Source of the DNA: Romanomermis culicivorax
Lineage: Eukaryota > Nematoda > Enoplea > Mermithida > Mermithidae
Direction of reading: 5' to 3'
Length of the DNA: 64,000 nucleotides
Assembly: GCA_963922205.1 (NCBI GenBank)
Contig: CAWUHX010000032.1
Coordinates: 1,612,001-1,676,000, forward strand
Made by a program: the position numbers and the translations under genes. Every line of letters begins with the position of its first letter. Position 1 is the stretch's first letter. The notes under the pieces are model-generated. The model worked only from the letters and a program-made list of their open reading frames with translations, had not been told where the DNA came from and searched no databases. This document shows positions 46,862 to 56,857 of this stretch, piece after piece.

Positions 46862-49861
46862 TTATTGTTGCCCGCCGCTACCATAACCGCCGTATTGGAA
46901 GCTACCACGGCGAGGGTAGGGACCACCTCGAGCTCCACGACCCCTGAGGAATCCCCCAAAAACTCCTCGAGGTTGGGCCGGACGAGGGGGTCCGCCCATC
47001 GCCTGACCTCTATACGGTTGCGGATTAACCATTTTGAAGGGTCTACCTTGACCCTGTCCCTGACCCCAGCCTCGGCCATATCCCCCTCCAGTTCCCCTCT
47101 GGTACGCGCCCTGAGTGGAACTTACGGAAGATACTCCAGAAGCTGAGGTACTGGACCTACCTTGACTCTGTTGATTAGCATATGGTAATTTGAATACTCC
47201 AGGCTGGTGCCGACCCTGCGAGTGAGACGATTGTCGCGAGTGCTGGCTCCTGGACCTGGATGTATCTCTAGGTTGTCTCTCCGTTAAAATGGGAATCTTG
47301 AAGGGTTGCCCCTCCTCATCCTCGGCCTTCTGGAATTTACCAGAAAATTTCTGAACCATGTCCGACAACCTTCTTTTCGCTGCCATATCTACTGCAGTTT
47401 GTTGGTGTTCCTGCATTCGGTTGGCGTACGCTTCCCTGAATGCAGTACTACCTTCTCCCCGCAGGTAGATAGAATAGTATCTTTCCGTAACAAATGACTT
47501 GGCCCGTGCATCAATTGCACCAATATGTCTCGGGCCCAATTGCTGTTGTTCTAACTTTAGCAACACCATGGTACATAAGTATCTCACGGCTGCCATCACT
47601 ATTTCCGCATCAAAATGATGAAACCAATTTGGCACGAACTTGAGCCAAATATACTCCCAAATGGGCTCAGGAACGTTTACATGATCATACAGGAAACCAC
47701 CTTGAACATCAAAGTGATCCCCGTAGTTCTCGTAAAGCTCCTCTACTCCATTATTCACTAATGCCCAGATGATTTGGTTCCTATTATCATCTGGCATATC
47801 CTGAGCAAAAAATTCGATCACCTCCGGTGTCGAAAAATCTATCCTTCCCTTCACCAAGGGAAACTTCTTATGGACATCCCAGTAGTCTCTCAAAACAGAA
47901 CTTAGGTACTCCAAAGTTACTTCCTTATCTCTACTTCTCTTGACCGATTTTGTCGGTTCCGACGTAGAGGGTTTAGAAACAACTTTTTTCCCTGAAGCGC
48001 TGCTCTGGTTCCGCTGAGAAGTCTTATCCACCTTAGACACGGGCTTAGCCAAAGTACTTTTCGTCGTTGCACTTATCTGAGATGCAGACGATTTACTAGG
48101 TACTTTAGCGGAAGCAACCGTCGACTGCACCTGACTCGTAGAACTTTTGGTTCCAGGCATCAGGCTTGTCGGCGTATTTCCAGTCTTGGACTTGGTTGAA
48201 TCCATCAGTAAAGTTGTAGATCCTGCAAACTTCAAGTCCACAGACGTAGAACTCCCTGTCTGTTCTCCTTCACCATCACTAATTTCAATGACATCCTCTT
48301 CATCTCTCCTCTTAGCCCTATTGGCCCTTCGGGCTAACTTTCTCCTTCCTAATCTTTTAATCTGATCATCCGTACGACCTTCCGCTCTAAACTTTCTAAC
48401 CTCTTCGGCAGTATACATACCTGGTATACCACCGTCCATACTTGGATCTCTGGGCGCTACTTGAACTGTCGGCGTAACCTTGCTGACCGCAGGTTGGATG
48501 ACCTGCATACTAGCAGGTTGCACCGGCACTTTCGGGATATGATAAGCAGTAGGCGGCTTGGCCGGAGCTTGCACGACTGTAGGCGCTGCCAGAGGCGTCG
48601 GCTGCGCCGTAAAACCAGCCAATACCTGCTCCAGCTGCCTCTGCTGCTGATCTAATCTCGCTTTCTGCTCCGCAAGCTGCTTAGTAAAAATCTCCTTCTG
48701 TCTCTCGATTTCCTTTTCAGCTTGCTCCCTGAGCCTTGCTTCAATTTCCTCTATTGTTGGACTTGCAGCAATCGTTATCAGATTGCTTTCATCCAGCATC
48801 TGCTCTGCCCTGACATCCATTCCAGAAAGTAGACTCTCTGTCTGATCTAGTAAAGAAGTTACCTGTGTTTCTTGATCAGGCTGTATCAACGATTCAACAG
48901 TGACCTCATTGTCCACTTCTAAATCGTCTCCTACCTGATTCAAGTCTATGGGGGTGTTGAGGTCTGCAGGTATCGCTTGTTGCTGTGCTTTCGCCGCAAC
49001 AGGCTCAGCCTGCATCCCCTGCACCTGACCCAAACTACTCATATCAACTCCAGATTGTTGACTCACCGTTGTGCTTACCTCAGTGCCTGTAACCGGCACT
49101 GCTGGCTGCTTACCTGTCGGCGTCACTACAACCTTATCGCCAATATGTGTAATCGTAAAACCTGGAGCATCGGACGGCAATATCGGCTCGAAAAATGGCG
49201 GCTCGTAACCTGGAACGTATTCCGGTTGATACGCTAACACGCTCTTTTTCTGATTCTCCTTCGTTGCGTCCTCACTCATATCTATTGGGTATCGCAAACC
49301 TGGAACTCGGACAGCTATCTGGCGGAAGTAAAACCTCTGATAGCAGTACAGATTATCTTTGTACTGCGGACACTCCGCCAAATGCTTCCTTTTATCTTCC
49401 AGTCTTTGCTCCCAGGACTTTGTCTTGGGCCAAAATCGGATCGGCAGAAATCCGAAACGATTTCCCCAACATGTAATAGCATCGCCCTTGGTTGGCGTAT
49501 GCACCTCCGTTACTGGAAGACTATTCAAAAATGATAAGTACTGACCATACCTATCTCCCCTCCACAACATCTTCAAGAGTTGTTCCTTTCCCTCAGGGCT
49601 AAAGGATCTCAAATAGTTGTGGTCAAGGAGAGAGGTAAGGTACTCCTCCGCTTCCTCTCTACAAGCTGGCCAAAACAAATGAAACGTGAGCGGAACTTTA
49701 TTACACACTGATTCCAAATTCTTAAAATTGTCCTCGATCAATATTTCAGAATAACGACCGATATCCATACTCCAGTGTTGTCTTACATACGAGTCTTTAC
49801 CATTCGAAACTCTGACTGGTTCATACTCGTGGTAATCAACTTCCAGAGATGTTATCTCCAA
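46862..49861 (-). CDS. Retrotransposon accessory ORF: ~1000-codon coiled-coil, RG-rich protein
   Basis: Unrecognised protein in the env position. Open for 999 codons; the listed first codon is TTG and the first ATG is codon 32 (MDIGRYSEI), so it may begin there or by readthrough from the upstream exonuclease frame, which is in phase. Residues 1-225 look globular (Trp/Tyr/Phe rich, Cys at 53, 67, 131, 164, 173). Residues 226-365 are low complexity, 369-416 a likely coiled coil (EEIEARLREQAEKEIERQKE), 420-475 Pro/Val/Gln rich. A basic cluster at 504-519 (LGRRKLARRANRAKRR) could be a nuclear signal. It is followed by DVIEISDGEGE, which fits a SUMO-interacting motif. A second globular part lies at about 635-830. 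The last ~70 residues are RG/RGG and GQ repeats, typical of RNA binding. No transmembrane segment or signal peptide was seen, so it is not an envelope protein. Confidence 0.7.
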   Translation of the reverse strand: MEITSLEVDYHEYEPVRVSNGKDSYVRQHWSMDIGRYSEILIEDNFKNLESVCNKVPLTFHLFWPACREEAEEYLTSLLDHNYLRSFSPEGKEQLLKMLWRGDRYGQYLSFLNSLPVTEVHTPTKGDAITCWGNRFGFLPIRFWPKTKSWEQRLEDKRKHLAECPQYKDNLYCYQRFYFRQIAVRVPGLRYPIDMSEDATKENQKKSVLAYQPEYVPGYEPPFFEPILPSDAPGFTITHIGDKVVVTPTGKQPAVPVTGTEVSTTVSQQSGVDMSSLGQVQGMQAEPVAAKAQQQAIPADLNTPIDLNQVGDDLEVDNEVTVESLIQPDQETQVTSLLDQTESLLSGMDVRAEQMLDESNLITIAASPTIEEIEARLREQAEKEIERQKEIFTKQLAEQKARLDQQQRQLEQVLAGFTAQPTPLAAPTVVQAPAKPPTAYHIPKVPVQPASMQVIQPAVSKVTPTVQVAPRDPSMDGGIPGMYTAEEVRKFRAEGRTDDQIKRLGRRKLARRANRAKRRDEEDVIEISDGEGEQTGSSTSVDLKFAGSTTLLMDSTKSKTGNTPTSLMPGTKSSTSQVQSTVASAKVPSKSSASQISATTKSTLAKPVSKVDKTSQRNQSSASGKKVVSKPSTSEPTKSVKRSRDKEVTLEYLSSVLRDYWDVHKKFPLVKGRIDFSTPEVIEFFAQDMPDDNRNQIIWALVNNGVEELYENYGDHFDVQGGFLYDHVNVPEPIWEYIWLKFVPNWFHHFDAEIVMAAVRYLCTMVLLKLEQQQLGPRHIGAIDARAKSFVTERYYSIYLRGEGSTAFREAYANRMQEHQQTAVDMAAKRRLSDMVQKFSGKFQKAEDEEGQPFKIPILTERQPRDTSRSRSQHSRQSSHSQGRHQPGVFKLPYANQQSQGRSSTSASGVSSVSSTQGAYQRGTGGGYGRGWGQGQGQGRPFKMVNPQPYRGQAMGGPPRPAQPRGVFGGFLRGRGARGGPYPRRGSFQYGGYGSGGQQ

Positions 49862-49891
49862 TAACTGTTTCGTTTCTTTCCTATACCTTAG

Positions 49892-51177
49892 TTAATTCTC
49901 GTATAAAACCATAGATACTGGTTCATCAAGTCTACTGAAACTCTTCCCTTGATTCACCATATCTACCACCTTCTTTGTAATTCGAGTTCTAATCTGCTTT
50001 TCCGACAAAGCTTCTTCGAACTCTTCATCCTCACTTACCGTATCATTACCGTCCACATTCTTACTTTTTTCTTTAACGGTATAATCAGGATGAATACCTT
50101 TAGGTATACTTACGTCTCTCCCTCTCTTCGGATTTGACTCGTAATGAGGAAAGCTGTACTCCGTATAGCCTCCAAATGAGGTATCCATTTGGGCAGCCAT
50201 ACGGGCATACACTTCCTGTCTCATCACGTGATACATAGCCGATGACTGCGGCTCCTCTACCTCCGGACTTCCACAAAAAGTCTGCGGAAAATTTTCACCA
50301 TGTATCATGTTAAAAAACCTATACAACCTAAAAGCCATTATCTGAATTTGATCCGCTTTCATCAAATCATGCGGAAAATACTGGAATCCGACCTCGACTT
50401 CCATAGCTAACTCATAGTGGAAAAACGCTAGGAAAACCAACAATGAGTAGTAGGCGTCCAGTGGTGAATACCTGATTTCAAACTGCGTCAACGTGTGCCT
50501 ACAGAATCGTTCACGTTGCGCTCTCTGACGGAAATCAATTTGGAAATAACCGACATCCGCCAGATACAGCTCCGTGAACAATCCTTTCAGCTTAAAAGTT
50601 TCCGGGCAAAGTCCCAACTTCCTGGACATTGCCAAAAATCTCCCGTTCAACTGATCTCCTACCTTGGCTACGTCATAATAACGGCCATACGAAGACGTTA
50701 CTCTATGCTTGATCTCTGGTGTCAGATCAACATCCTGGTGCTTTCTACCTGCGCCATTAACATTCCAGATGGCGACCAGATCTGTAACCAAGTTGTATCC
50801 AACGAGAAGCATGTCCGAATCTAAGAGCTCATGAATGAGCGTCCATTCCTTCGGCATGATTGTTGTAGTATCTACAACAAAGGTGTCTCCAGTTACCGTC
50901 GAGAAGCTAATGACTCTCGCGAACTCCTTCCCTTTTGGGTTATCAACCCCAGAAGTCGCGAAAACCTTACTCACATACTCTTGAGTAACTTTCTCAGTAT
51001 CAAAACCGATAATTGGCTGTCCTCGAAACCTGCTCACCTTCAGGATTTCGATCATCTCAGCCACCTTACCTATTTCGACCAATTTCGGTTCCATCAATTC
51101 CAACAGAAATCTCCCGAAATTCGTGGCGAACCACCGTTCCAATTCGCCGACTCTAACAATGCGCTTGACATTGTAGT
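49892..51177 (-). CDS. Retrotransposon accessory ORF: DEDDy 3'-5' exonuclease
   Basis: Predicted 3'-5' exonuclease of the RNase D / WRN type. Numbering from codon 51142-51140: ExoI is IIGFDTE (D48, E50), ExoII is LVGYNLVTDL (N117, D121), ExoIII is RYSPLDAYYSLLVF (Y225, D229). The D48-D229 span of about 180 residues is normal for the fold, and all four acidic metal ligands plus the Tyr are present, so activity is plausible. A charged tail (EDEEFEEALSEKQIRTRITK) follows. The frame is open from about 51200, but the first ATG is at 51094, after the likely domain start. A TTTTTTAG|AC acceptor at 51179/51178 suggests a spliced transcript joined to an upstream start. It stops with TAA at 49892 and runs in phase into the RG-rich frame. 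Targets could be cDNA, RNA or primer ends; this is not known. Confidence 0.8.
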
Positions 51178-52468
51178 CTAAAAAATTCAGGCGAAATGTT
51201 TACAACTTTTTAATGGAAATTTTTCGAAGCGGACACACATCGGTTAGACTCTACCTTCACTACAGATAGTAAGCACAAAAAGGAAAAAGGAAAAAAGAAA
51301 TTGCAAGCAGGGGAAAATAAGGTACCACACATATATTGGGTTAGTGTTGGCAGATAGTTAAACACAAGTGCGGCCCCGACTTCTACCTTATACGGGAGTA
51401 CACGCACAGACCACCTGCGTCTTCCATCAATCGACTGCATGCCGTCTCAATCCAACGCCCAAAACGGCCTATCCAACTAATAAATTAAGAATTTCCAAGA
51501 AGAAATTTGAAAATATATTTACTAATTTACCCAAAATGTGGAAATTCGTAGAAAATTAGATTAAGATGGAATTTGAAATTTAATTAATTTTGAAAATTAT
51601 CTACCCCTAGTCGACTAGTTGCTACGCTCCACTTCTTCCCCATCACATAGACGAATTTATTCAACTCGCTATGTGTGTAGAGGAATAATGTAGTTTCGCA
51701 AAAAGTCCAAATTTTGCGCTACGGGCAGCTTTGCCACACTTTTTCAAGTTGACAGAACAAATATGTTCCCACTAAACTTTTACAATTGTCTAGGCCTTCG
51801 TCTAGACACCCGTGGGCTATAACATCCTGCTTTGCCCAATTAATTTTTAGATTAACTAAGTTTAAAACTTAGGTCGCTTACCATCGACTAGAAAATACCG
51901 ATTATTTTGCCGCACCTGCGGCTGTCCGTAGGTCACGTGGGGGTCCGTGACCAGATACTGCTTCGTCCGGCGTCCATTGGGGGGCCTGGACATCTCGACC
52001 GCTTCTTTCTCAAATTCTTCAAATTCCGCGCTATCAATTTTCGAAAATTTTTTGATAATTTTTTATAAGAGCTGAAAAATCGACAAAGTTTCCGCTTTCG
52101 CTACTTTTTGTCTATTTTCACTCTAAAACTCAGCGGTTTTTCCAATTCTTCCAATATTCACAGAATTGGGGGGCAACAACTACCTATTTCCTCCGAAAAA
52201 ATTAATCGGACTCTGGGAAATTTAAGATTTAGGCCGCGAAAAAAGTTTTAAAATTTTAGGTTTTTGCAAAAAGTGGTTTTTTACCAAGAATTTTTGAAAA
52301 TTTAAAGATTTACGTGAGAAAAATTTAAAAATACACGATAAATACGTGATAAATACATAAATAATTACAATTAGATACAATTTGTACTTAAATACAATAT
52401 TGGGGACGAAAAATATGGGGGGGGGGGTAATCATACGCACACACACACGCGAAAAACAGCGCTACGCG
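51178..52468 (-). other. Non-coding gap between integrase and exonuclease
   Basis: About 1.3 kb with stops in all frames. On the element strand it ends in a CTGAATTTTTTAG acceptor. It contains a perfect 7-bp hairpin (GGTCACG, 8-base loop, CGTGACC, near 51933-51954) holding CACGTG, a 10-G run and a CA run near 52420-52450. It could hold a promoter or splice-control elements for the two accessory genes. Confidence 0.5.
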
Positions 52469-54499
52469 CTACGGCAGTTTATAATTATTAATTTTTGAAT
52501 CTACAGTAAACTGCGTGTCCTTAGATGACACGTCGTTAGACTGCAGCCATCTGCCGGTCTCGTAGCGAAAGTGCTTTAACCTGCTCACGGATACCACCTG
52601 CTTTTTCAGCGGCTCTCTCCAGTGAGCGATTTCAAGCACATTCTCTGATAATCTACTATTATCAGTGACAACATACGGTCCTTGCCACGGAAGACCGAGT
52701 TTTTTCTGTTTATCGACTTTCAGCAAAACCCAATCATTGACGGAATAATCATGAGCCTTTGCTTTACGGTCAAAAAACTTTTTACTGCTCTCCGCAGCCT
52801 TCCTGATATTCTCTGAAATGGTCTCATAAGTTTCTACTAAGCTTTCGGTTAGTATATGCTTATAAGCCTCATAGTTCATTGGCAGAACTATGTTTCTAGC
52901 AACACCAATACTAATGCCAAAATTAGCCTCATGACCTCTCAATAAGGCAAATGGAGAACATTTTGTTGAGGTATGAGGTGTGGCATTATACGCAAAAACG
53001 ACAGATTGCAAATATCTGTCCCACTTATCTGAATCCTCTATAGCAACCTTTCGCAACTGCTTGATCAAGGTTTGGTTAAACCTTTCAACCATTCCATTTC
53101 CTTGTGGATGGTAGGCAGTTGTGAAAATCTTCTGACACTCCAATAATTTACAGACTGACGTCATCAAATCAGCTGTAAAGCATGAACCGTTATCACTCAA
53201 CAATTTCACCGGGGTTCCATGCCTGAACACAATATTTCGAAGAAAACTGTCCACAATGGTTACAGCAGATTGATCCGGAATCATTTCTGCTTCCACCCAT
53301 TTTGTAAAGTAATCTTGAAATACTATCACATACGGTCTTTTCTCGCTCATGGGAGATATTCCCACAATATCTACAGAGACTATGTCAAATGGTCCTCTAG
53401 GAATGATTGGATTCAATGGCGGAATTGTAGCCTTTCCTGGAGTCGCAATTTGACATATCGGACAAAAGCTGATCCAGCTCCGAACATCCTTCTCAATGCT
53501 CGGCCACCAGAACCGCTTCTTAATAATAGCAAGGGTTCTCTTAAACCCTTGATGCGTCATCATCACTGCTCCATGATACTGATGCAGGACAACTTTTTTG
53601 AGAACAGAGGGGACAACAACTTGATCCTCTGCCTCGCCAAAAGTCTCTCTATATAGTATCCCTTGATTGATATAAAAGTTACTTTGAGACTTGGTGCTAC
53701 TACTAGCACCTAGTTTCTCGAAGATCACTTTTAGATCTTTATCCTTTCCTTGCAACTTTGACATCAAGGCGTTTGAGATAAGCCCTTTTGGTCTACCATC
53801 TTCAATCTCTGGTGCTTCTTCAAACTCCTTCTGCTTTGGTTCAAAAATTCTCTTCACCTCTTCTTTAGGTTTTGCTTGCCCAGGAGGATGTCCTTTTTCC
53901 TCCTGCTGCAAGTTTTTTGCCATTTGTCTAGTGACTACCGCCTCAATTTCATATTTCTCAGGCGTTCGATAATTATCAAATTCTGGAGAAATATTAAGTT
54001 GAGTTTCATCACTAACACTATAGTTTGAAGCCACTGAAGCTGTGGCTATCTTCACCGGAGTGAAGACTCCTACAGCCTCATCCACTACACTGAGCTACGT
54101 ACACTGAGCTCCTGTATCGATTAAAGCTCTGGTAGCCGTTTCTTTAATAACTACATTTATGTAGAAGGGAACCGTTTTCGGATAATTTTCCAACAACCTT
54201 CTCTCTACGTCCATTGCTTTTCTTCCATATTTCACATGAGCCAAATCTCTTTCTTTCACTTTTTCTAGAGGTGTCACCTTATCCAGGTGAATAATACTTC
54301 CGAGAACCAAACTAGAAGATTTGTTTCTACTCTTTTCGCTTTCATCATCCACATCCGTACGGCTTGTCACCATTACGTTATGCGAACTAGGTTGCGACTG
54401 GTTCGAAACAAATGATCCAGACTGATCCTGGACGGTACTACCCTGAATAGCAGGTTGACTAGTTGGTGCAGGTAACATCAACTGAGGCTGTCTCTGCAA
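52469..54499 (-). CDS. pol: pol remnant: protease start fused by deletion to integrase
   Basis: One frame with a TAG at 54095-54097. Before it is the N-terminal part of the aspartic protease with ALIDTGAQC (catalytic DTGA). After it comes the linker that in Ty3 elements follows RNase H (AVVTRQMAKN), then integrase. Counting from codon 54085: zinc-binding H171, H178, C208, C211; catalytic D239, D298, E334 (35 residues between the last two, DD35E); GPY motif in LPWQGPYVV near 485-493. The protease flap half, all of reverse transcriptase and all of RNase H are absent. A 10-bp repeat GCTCAGTGTA flanks the junction. The integrase itself looks intact. The stop of the gag frame (54548) is 48 bp upstream in the same phase. 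Confidence 0.88.
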
Positions 54500-54547
54500 C
54501 TGGATGCCTTGCTCCGTAAGTCTGCAGAATTCCCTGTATCTCTCAAA

Positions 54548-56746
54548 TTATGGGTCATACCCGTACATTTGATCTTCTTCGGGGAATCCTACATAATAGG
54601 CACCTCTTCCTCTTCCTCTAAATCCAAACTGAGGTCCACCTCTACCTCTAAAACTTCCTCTATATGAAGCGTTTCTGTCACCACCATAATACTGATTAGG
54701 CATGCCACGGTTAAATCCACCGCATTGCTGTTGCTGACGCCGGTATGCTAATGTCTTACACTCCTCCGTAGCATGCGTATTATTCTTATGATAAATGCAG
54801 TAGGGTCTCTGCTGCTTCAACTGCTTCTGCTTTTCAGCAGACGCAGCCTTCACAGTAGTCAACTCTTTTAAAGCTTCACTCTGAGTAACTTGTAATTTAT
54901 CTACTTTCTGAACCAATTGTAGCCACTCCTTTGAGAGAATAGCTAGAAAAGACTCCTTGGCCTGCTCCTCGTTAGACTTTTTGACATCACGAGGCGACAG
55001 ACCAGGTAGCATCTCTTCCGCATTCTCCTCACTTCTCTCCTCTTCCACTGCCTTTTGCAACTGATTTTGTGGTCTTGACTTCGTTTGGTTATACTTTTTA
55101 GTACTTCCATACGGAGCATTCCTGACAAAAGCAATTTCCGGGCACATCTCCTCCGTAGCTACAACTTGATTCACTACAATCAGTTTATCTTTGGCTCCAA
55201 AAGTAGTAAAAACATTCTTATATTTCTTATCAATCTGAGTTACGGCGTATGCAAGGTCTTGCCAAGTTTTCATCGATGGCAATACATCCTGCAACTCCAT
55301 CTGATACAACGGACTACTCTTATAAATGAAGGCATTAATAATATTCTCTTGCCTTACTTGATCACTCTGATCTGCATAGACCAGATCCACATGATTGCTC
55401 AATCTCTTTAAAAACTCTAAGGCTGACTCGCCTTCTTCCTGTTTCATATTAAATAACTCTCTTTTGAGCATCGTCAAATCGTAAGTCGGCGCGAGATACT
55501 TTAAAATATTTCTCCGCGCTTCTGTATAACTTGAGGATGTTCTCGCTATCCTCCTCGCCGTGTTCTGAGACAACCTTCTCAAACACTCCTTTTTCACTTT
55601 ATCAGCCGTATTCTCCAGAAATTCACTTTCCAGATCAGTAAAAAACTTCAAAGCCTCTGTTGGCTTTATACTATCATGTAAAGGTCTATGTTTCAAGGCC
55701 TTTACCACATCTCTCACATCAACTTCAACACTTGAGCTAGAGTTCGAAGTAGATGAACTACTATTATCACTATCTGAGTAATGTCTACTCCTAGCTCTTG
55801 ATCTGTGAGATCTCTTTCTACTCTTCGACTTTCTCTTTCTTCTCCTCTCCGGGGTAAGGTCAGCTCAATTTGCGGTATCTCTCCAAGGAGTAGGACGAGA
55901 AAACCTATCCTCTCCCTGGGACGATTCGTCGCAAATAGTCACCTTCCTTTCCCTCGACCTCCTATTCTCTGAGTAACCGTAGGCATTCGATTGTGCTTGT
56001 TCAGCATTCCTCGAACTCTGCGGCTCCTCAGTCCAACCTCTATCTCTACCCAAATATTTGTCTCTATCATCTTGAGACCTGACATAAACTTCCGAATGAA
56101 CCTCTCTCTTAGGTTCACTAACTCTCTCAACTCTATTCTCAAGGTAAAAAGACTCACCTATCTTCCTCCGCTGATCATCCTCCGACTCCTTTTCCTTGAC
56201 CTGCGCGCTTTCGATTACTTTTATTAATAATTCCGCGTTAATCCGTAAATCCTTGGGATCGACTCGATCCCTCGGATCCTCTCGTCGACTCCAATTCGTA
56301 ATTTCGGGGTCGTATCGCCTCGAATATTTGTCGTCGTATAAATCGGGCGGCGCGTCCTCGTAATATTCGTCGTAATTCATGTCCATCATGTTCGACCTCC
56401 ACGCCGGTTTCGATTTCCGTCTAATCTCCTCCAGCGTCTCGGCCATCGGATGGACCAACTTCGAGGGCGACGTCGGTCTCTCCTTCTCAAAGGTCTGCTG
56501 ACCTCTGACACTACCACTTACAGTAGTTTCAATCTCGGCTCTCCTAGCCATCTCAAAACCACTTCTCCTCAACTCTTCTTCAACTCTTGCCATTTCGGCA
56601 ATTCCACTCTCTCTCCTTCCTTCAGTCTCAGGCGCCTGTTCTTGAACCTTTTCTACCGCTGCGTGTTCTTCAGCAGAGTCGAAATTCGAAACACTAGGTT
56701 CATGTGACCTAGGAGGAGTCCTCAACGTTTTTCCTACCAGAATACT
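54548..56746 (-). CDS. gag: gag, one frame broken by an in-frame TGA
   Basis: Structural protein forming the particle. The first ATG is at 56746. The first 293 codons are Arg/Glu rich and poorly structured, ending at TGA (55865-55867). The same frame continues with an SR-like stretch ([20 protein letters not shown]), a Ser-rich linker and the capsid-type domain ([18 protein letters not shown] to about 54 kb numbering 55660-55190). It then has a zinc knuckle of the form C-x2-H-x4-H-x4-C ([14 protein letters not shown], near 54795) and an RGG tail ([16 protein letters not shown]). It ends TAA at 54548. Without the TGA it would be about 730 codons. Either the TGA is read through or this copy is defective and packaged by others. 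Confidence 0.82.
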
Positions 56747-56840
56747 CATCTTTTTAATTTTTCCGGTATGTGACTGCAAGTAAAACCCAGGAGGTTTAGT
56801 TATTTTTCTGGTGGTTCTCCGGTTATCCGTCGTGAGAGGC

Positions 56841-56855
56841 GTTAAGAGTCCACCA
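56841..56855 (-). other. Primer-binding site
   Basis: On the element strand TGGTGGACTCTTAAC begins two bases after the 5' LTR. The leading TGG fits pairing with a tRNA CCA end. I could not assign the tRNA; the tRNA-Thr in this window does not match it. Confidence 0.65.
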
Positions 56856-56857
56856 CT

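Noticed and set aside
46862-49861. Envelope protein as the identity of the long 3' ORF
   Set aside because: No signal peptide, no membrane anchor, no furin-like site, and an RG-rich tail; position alone suggested env.
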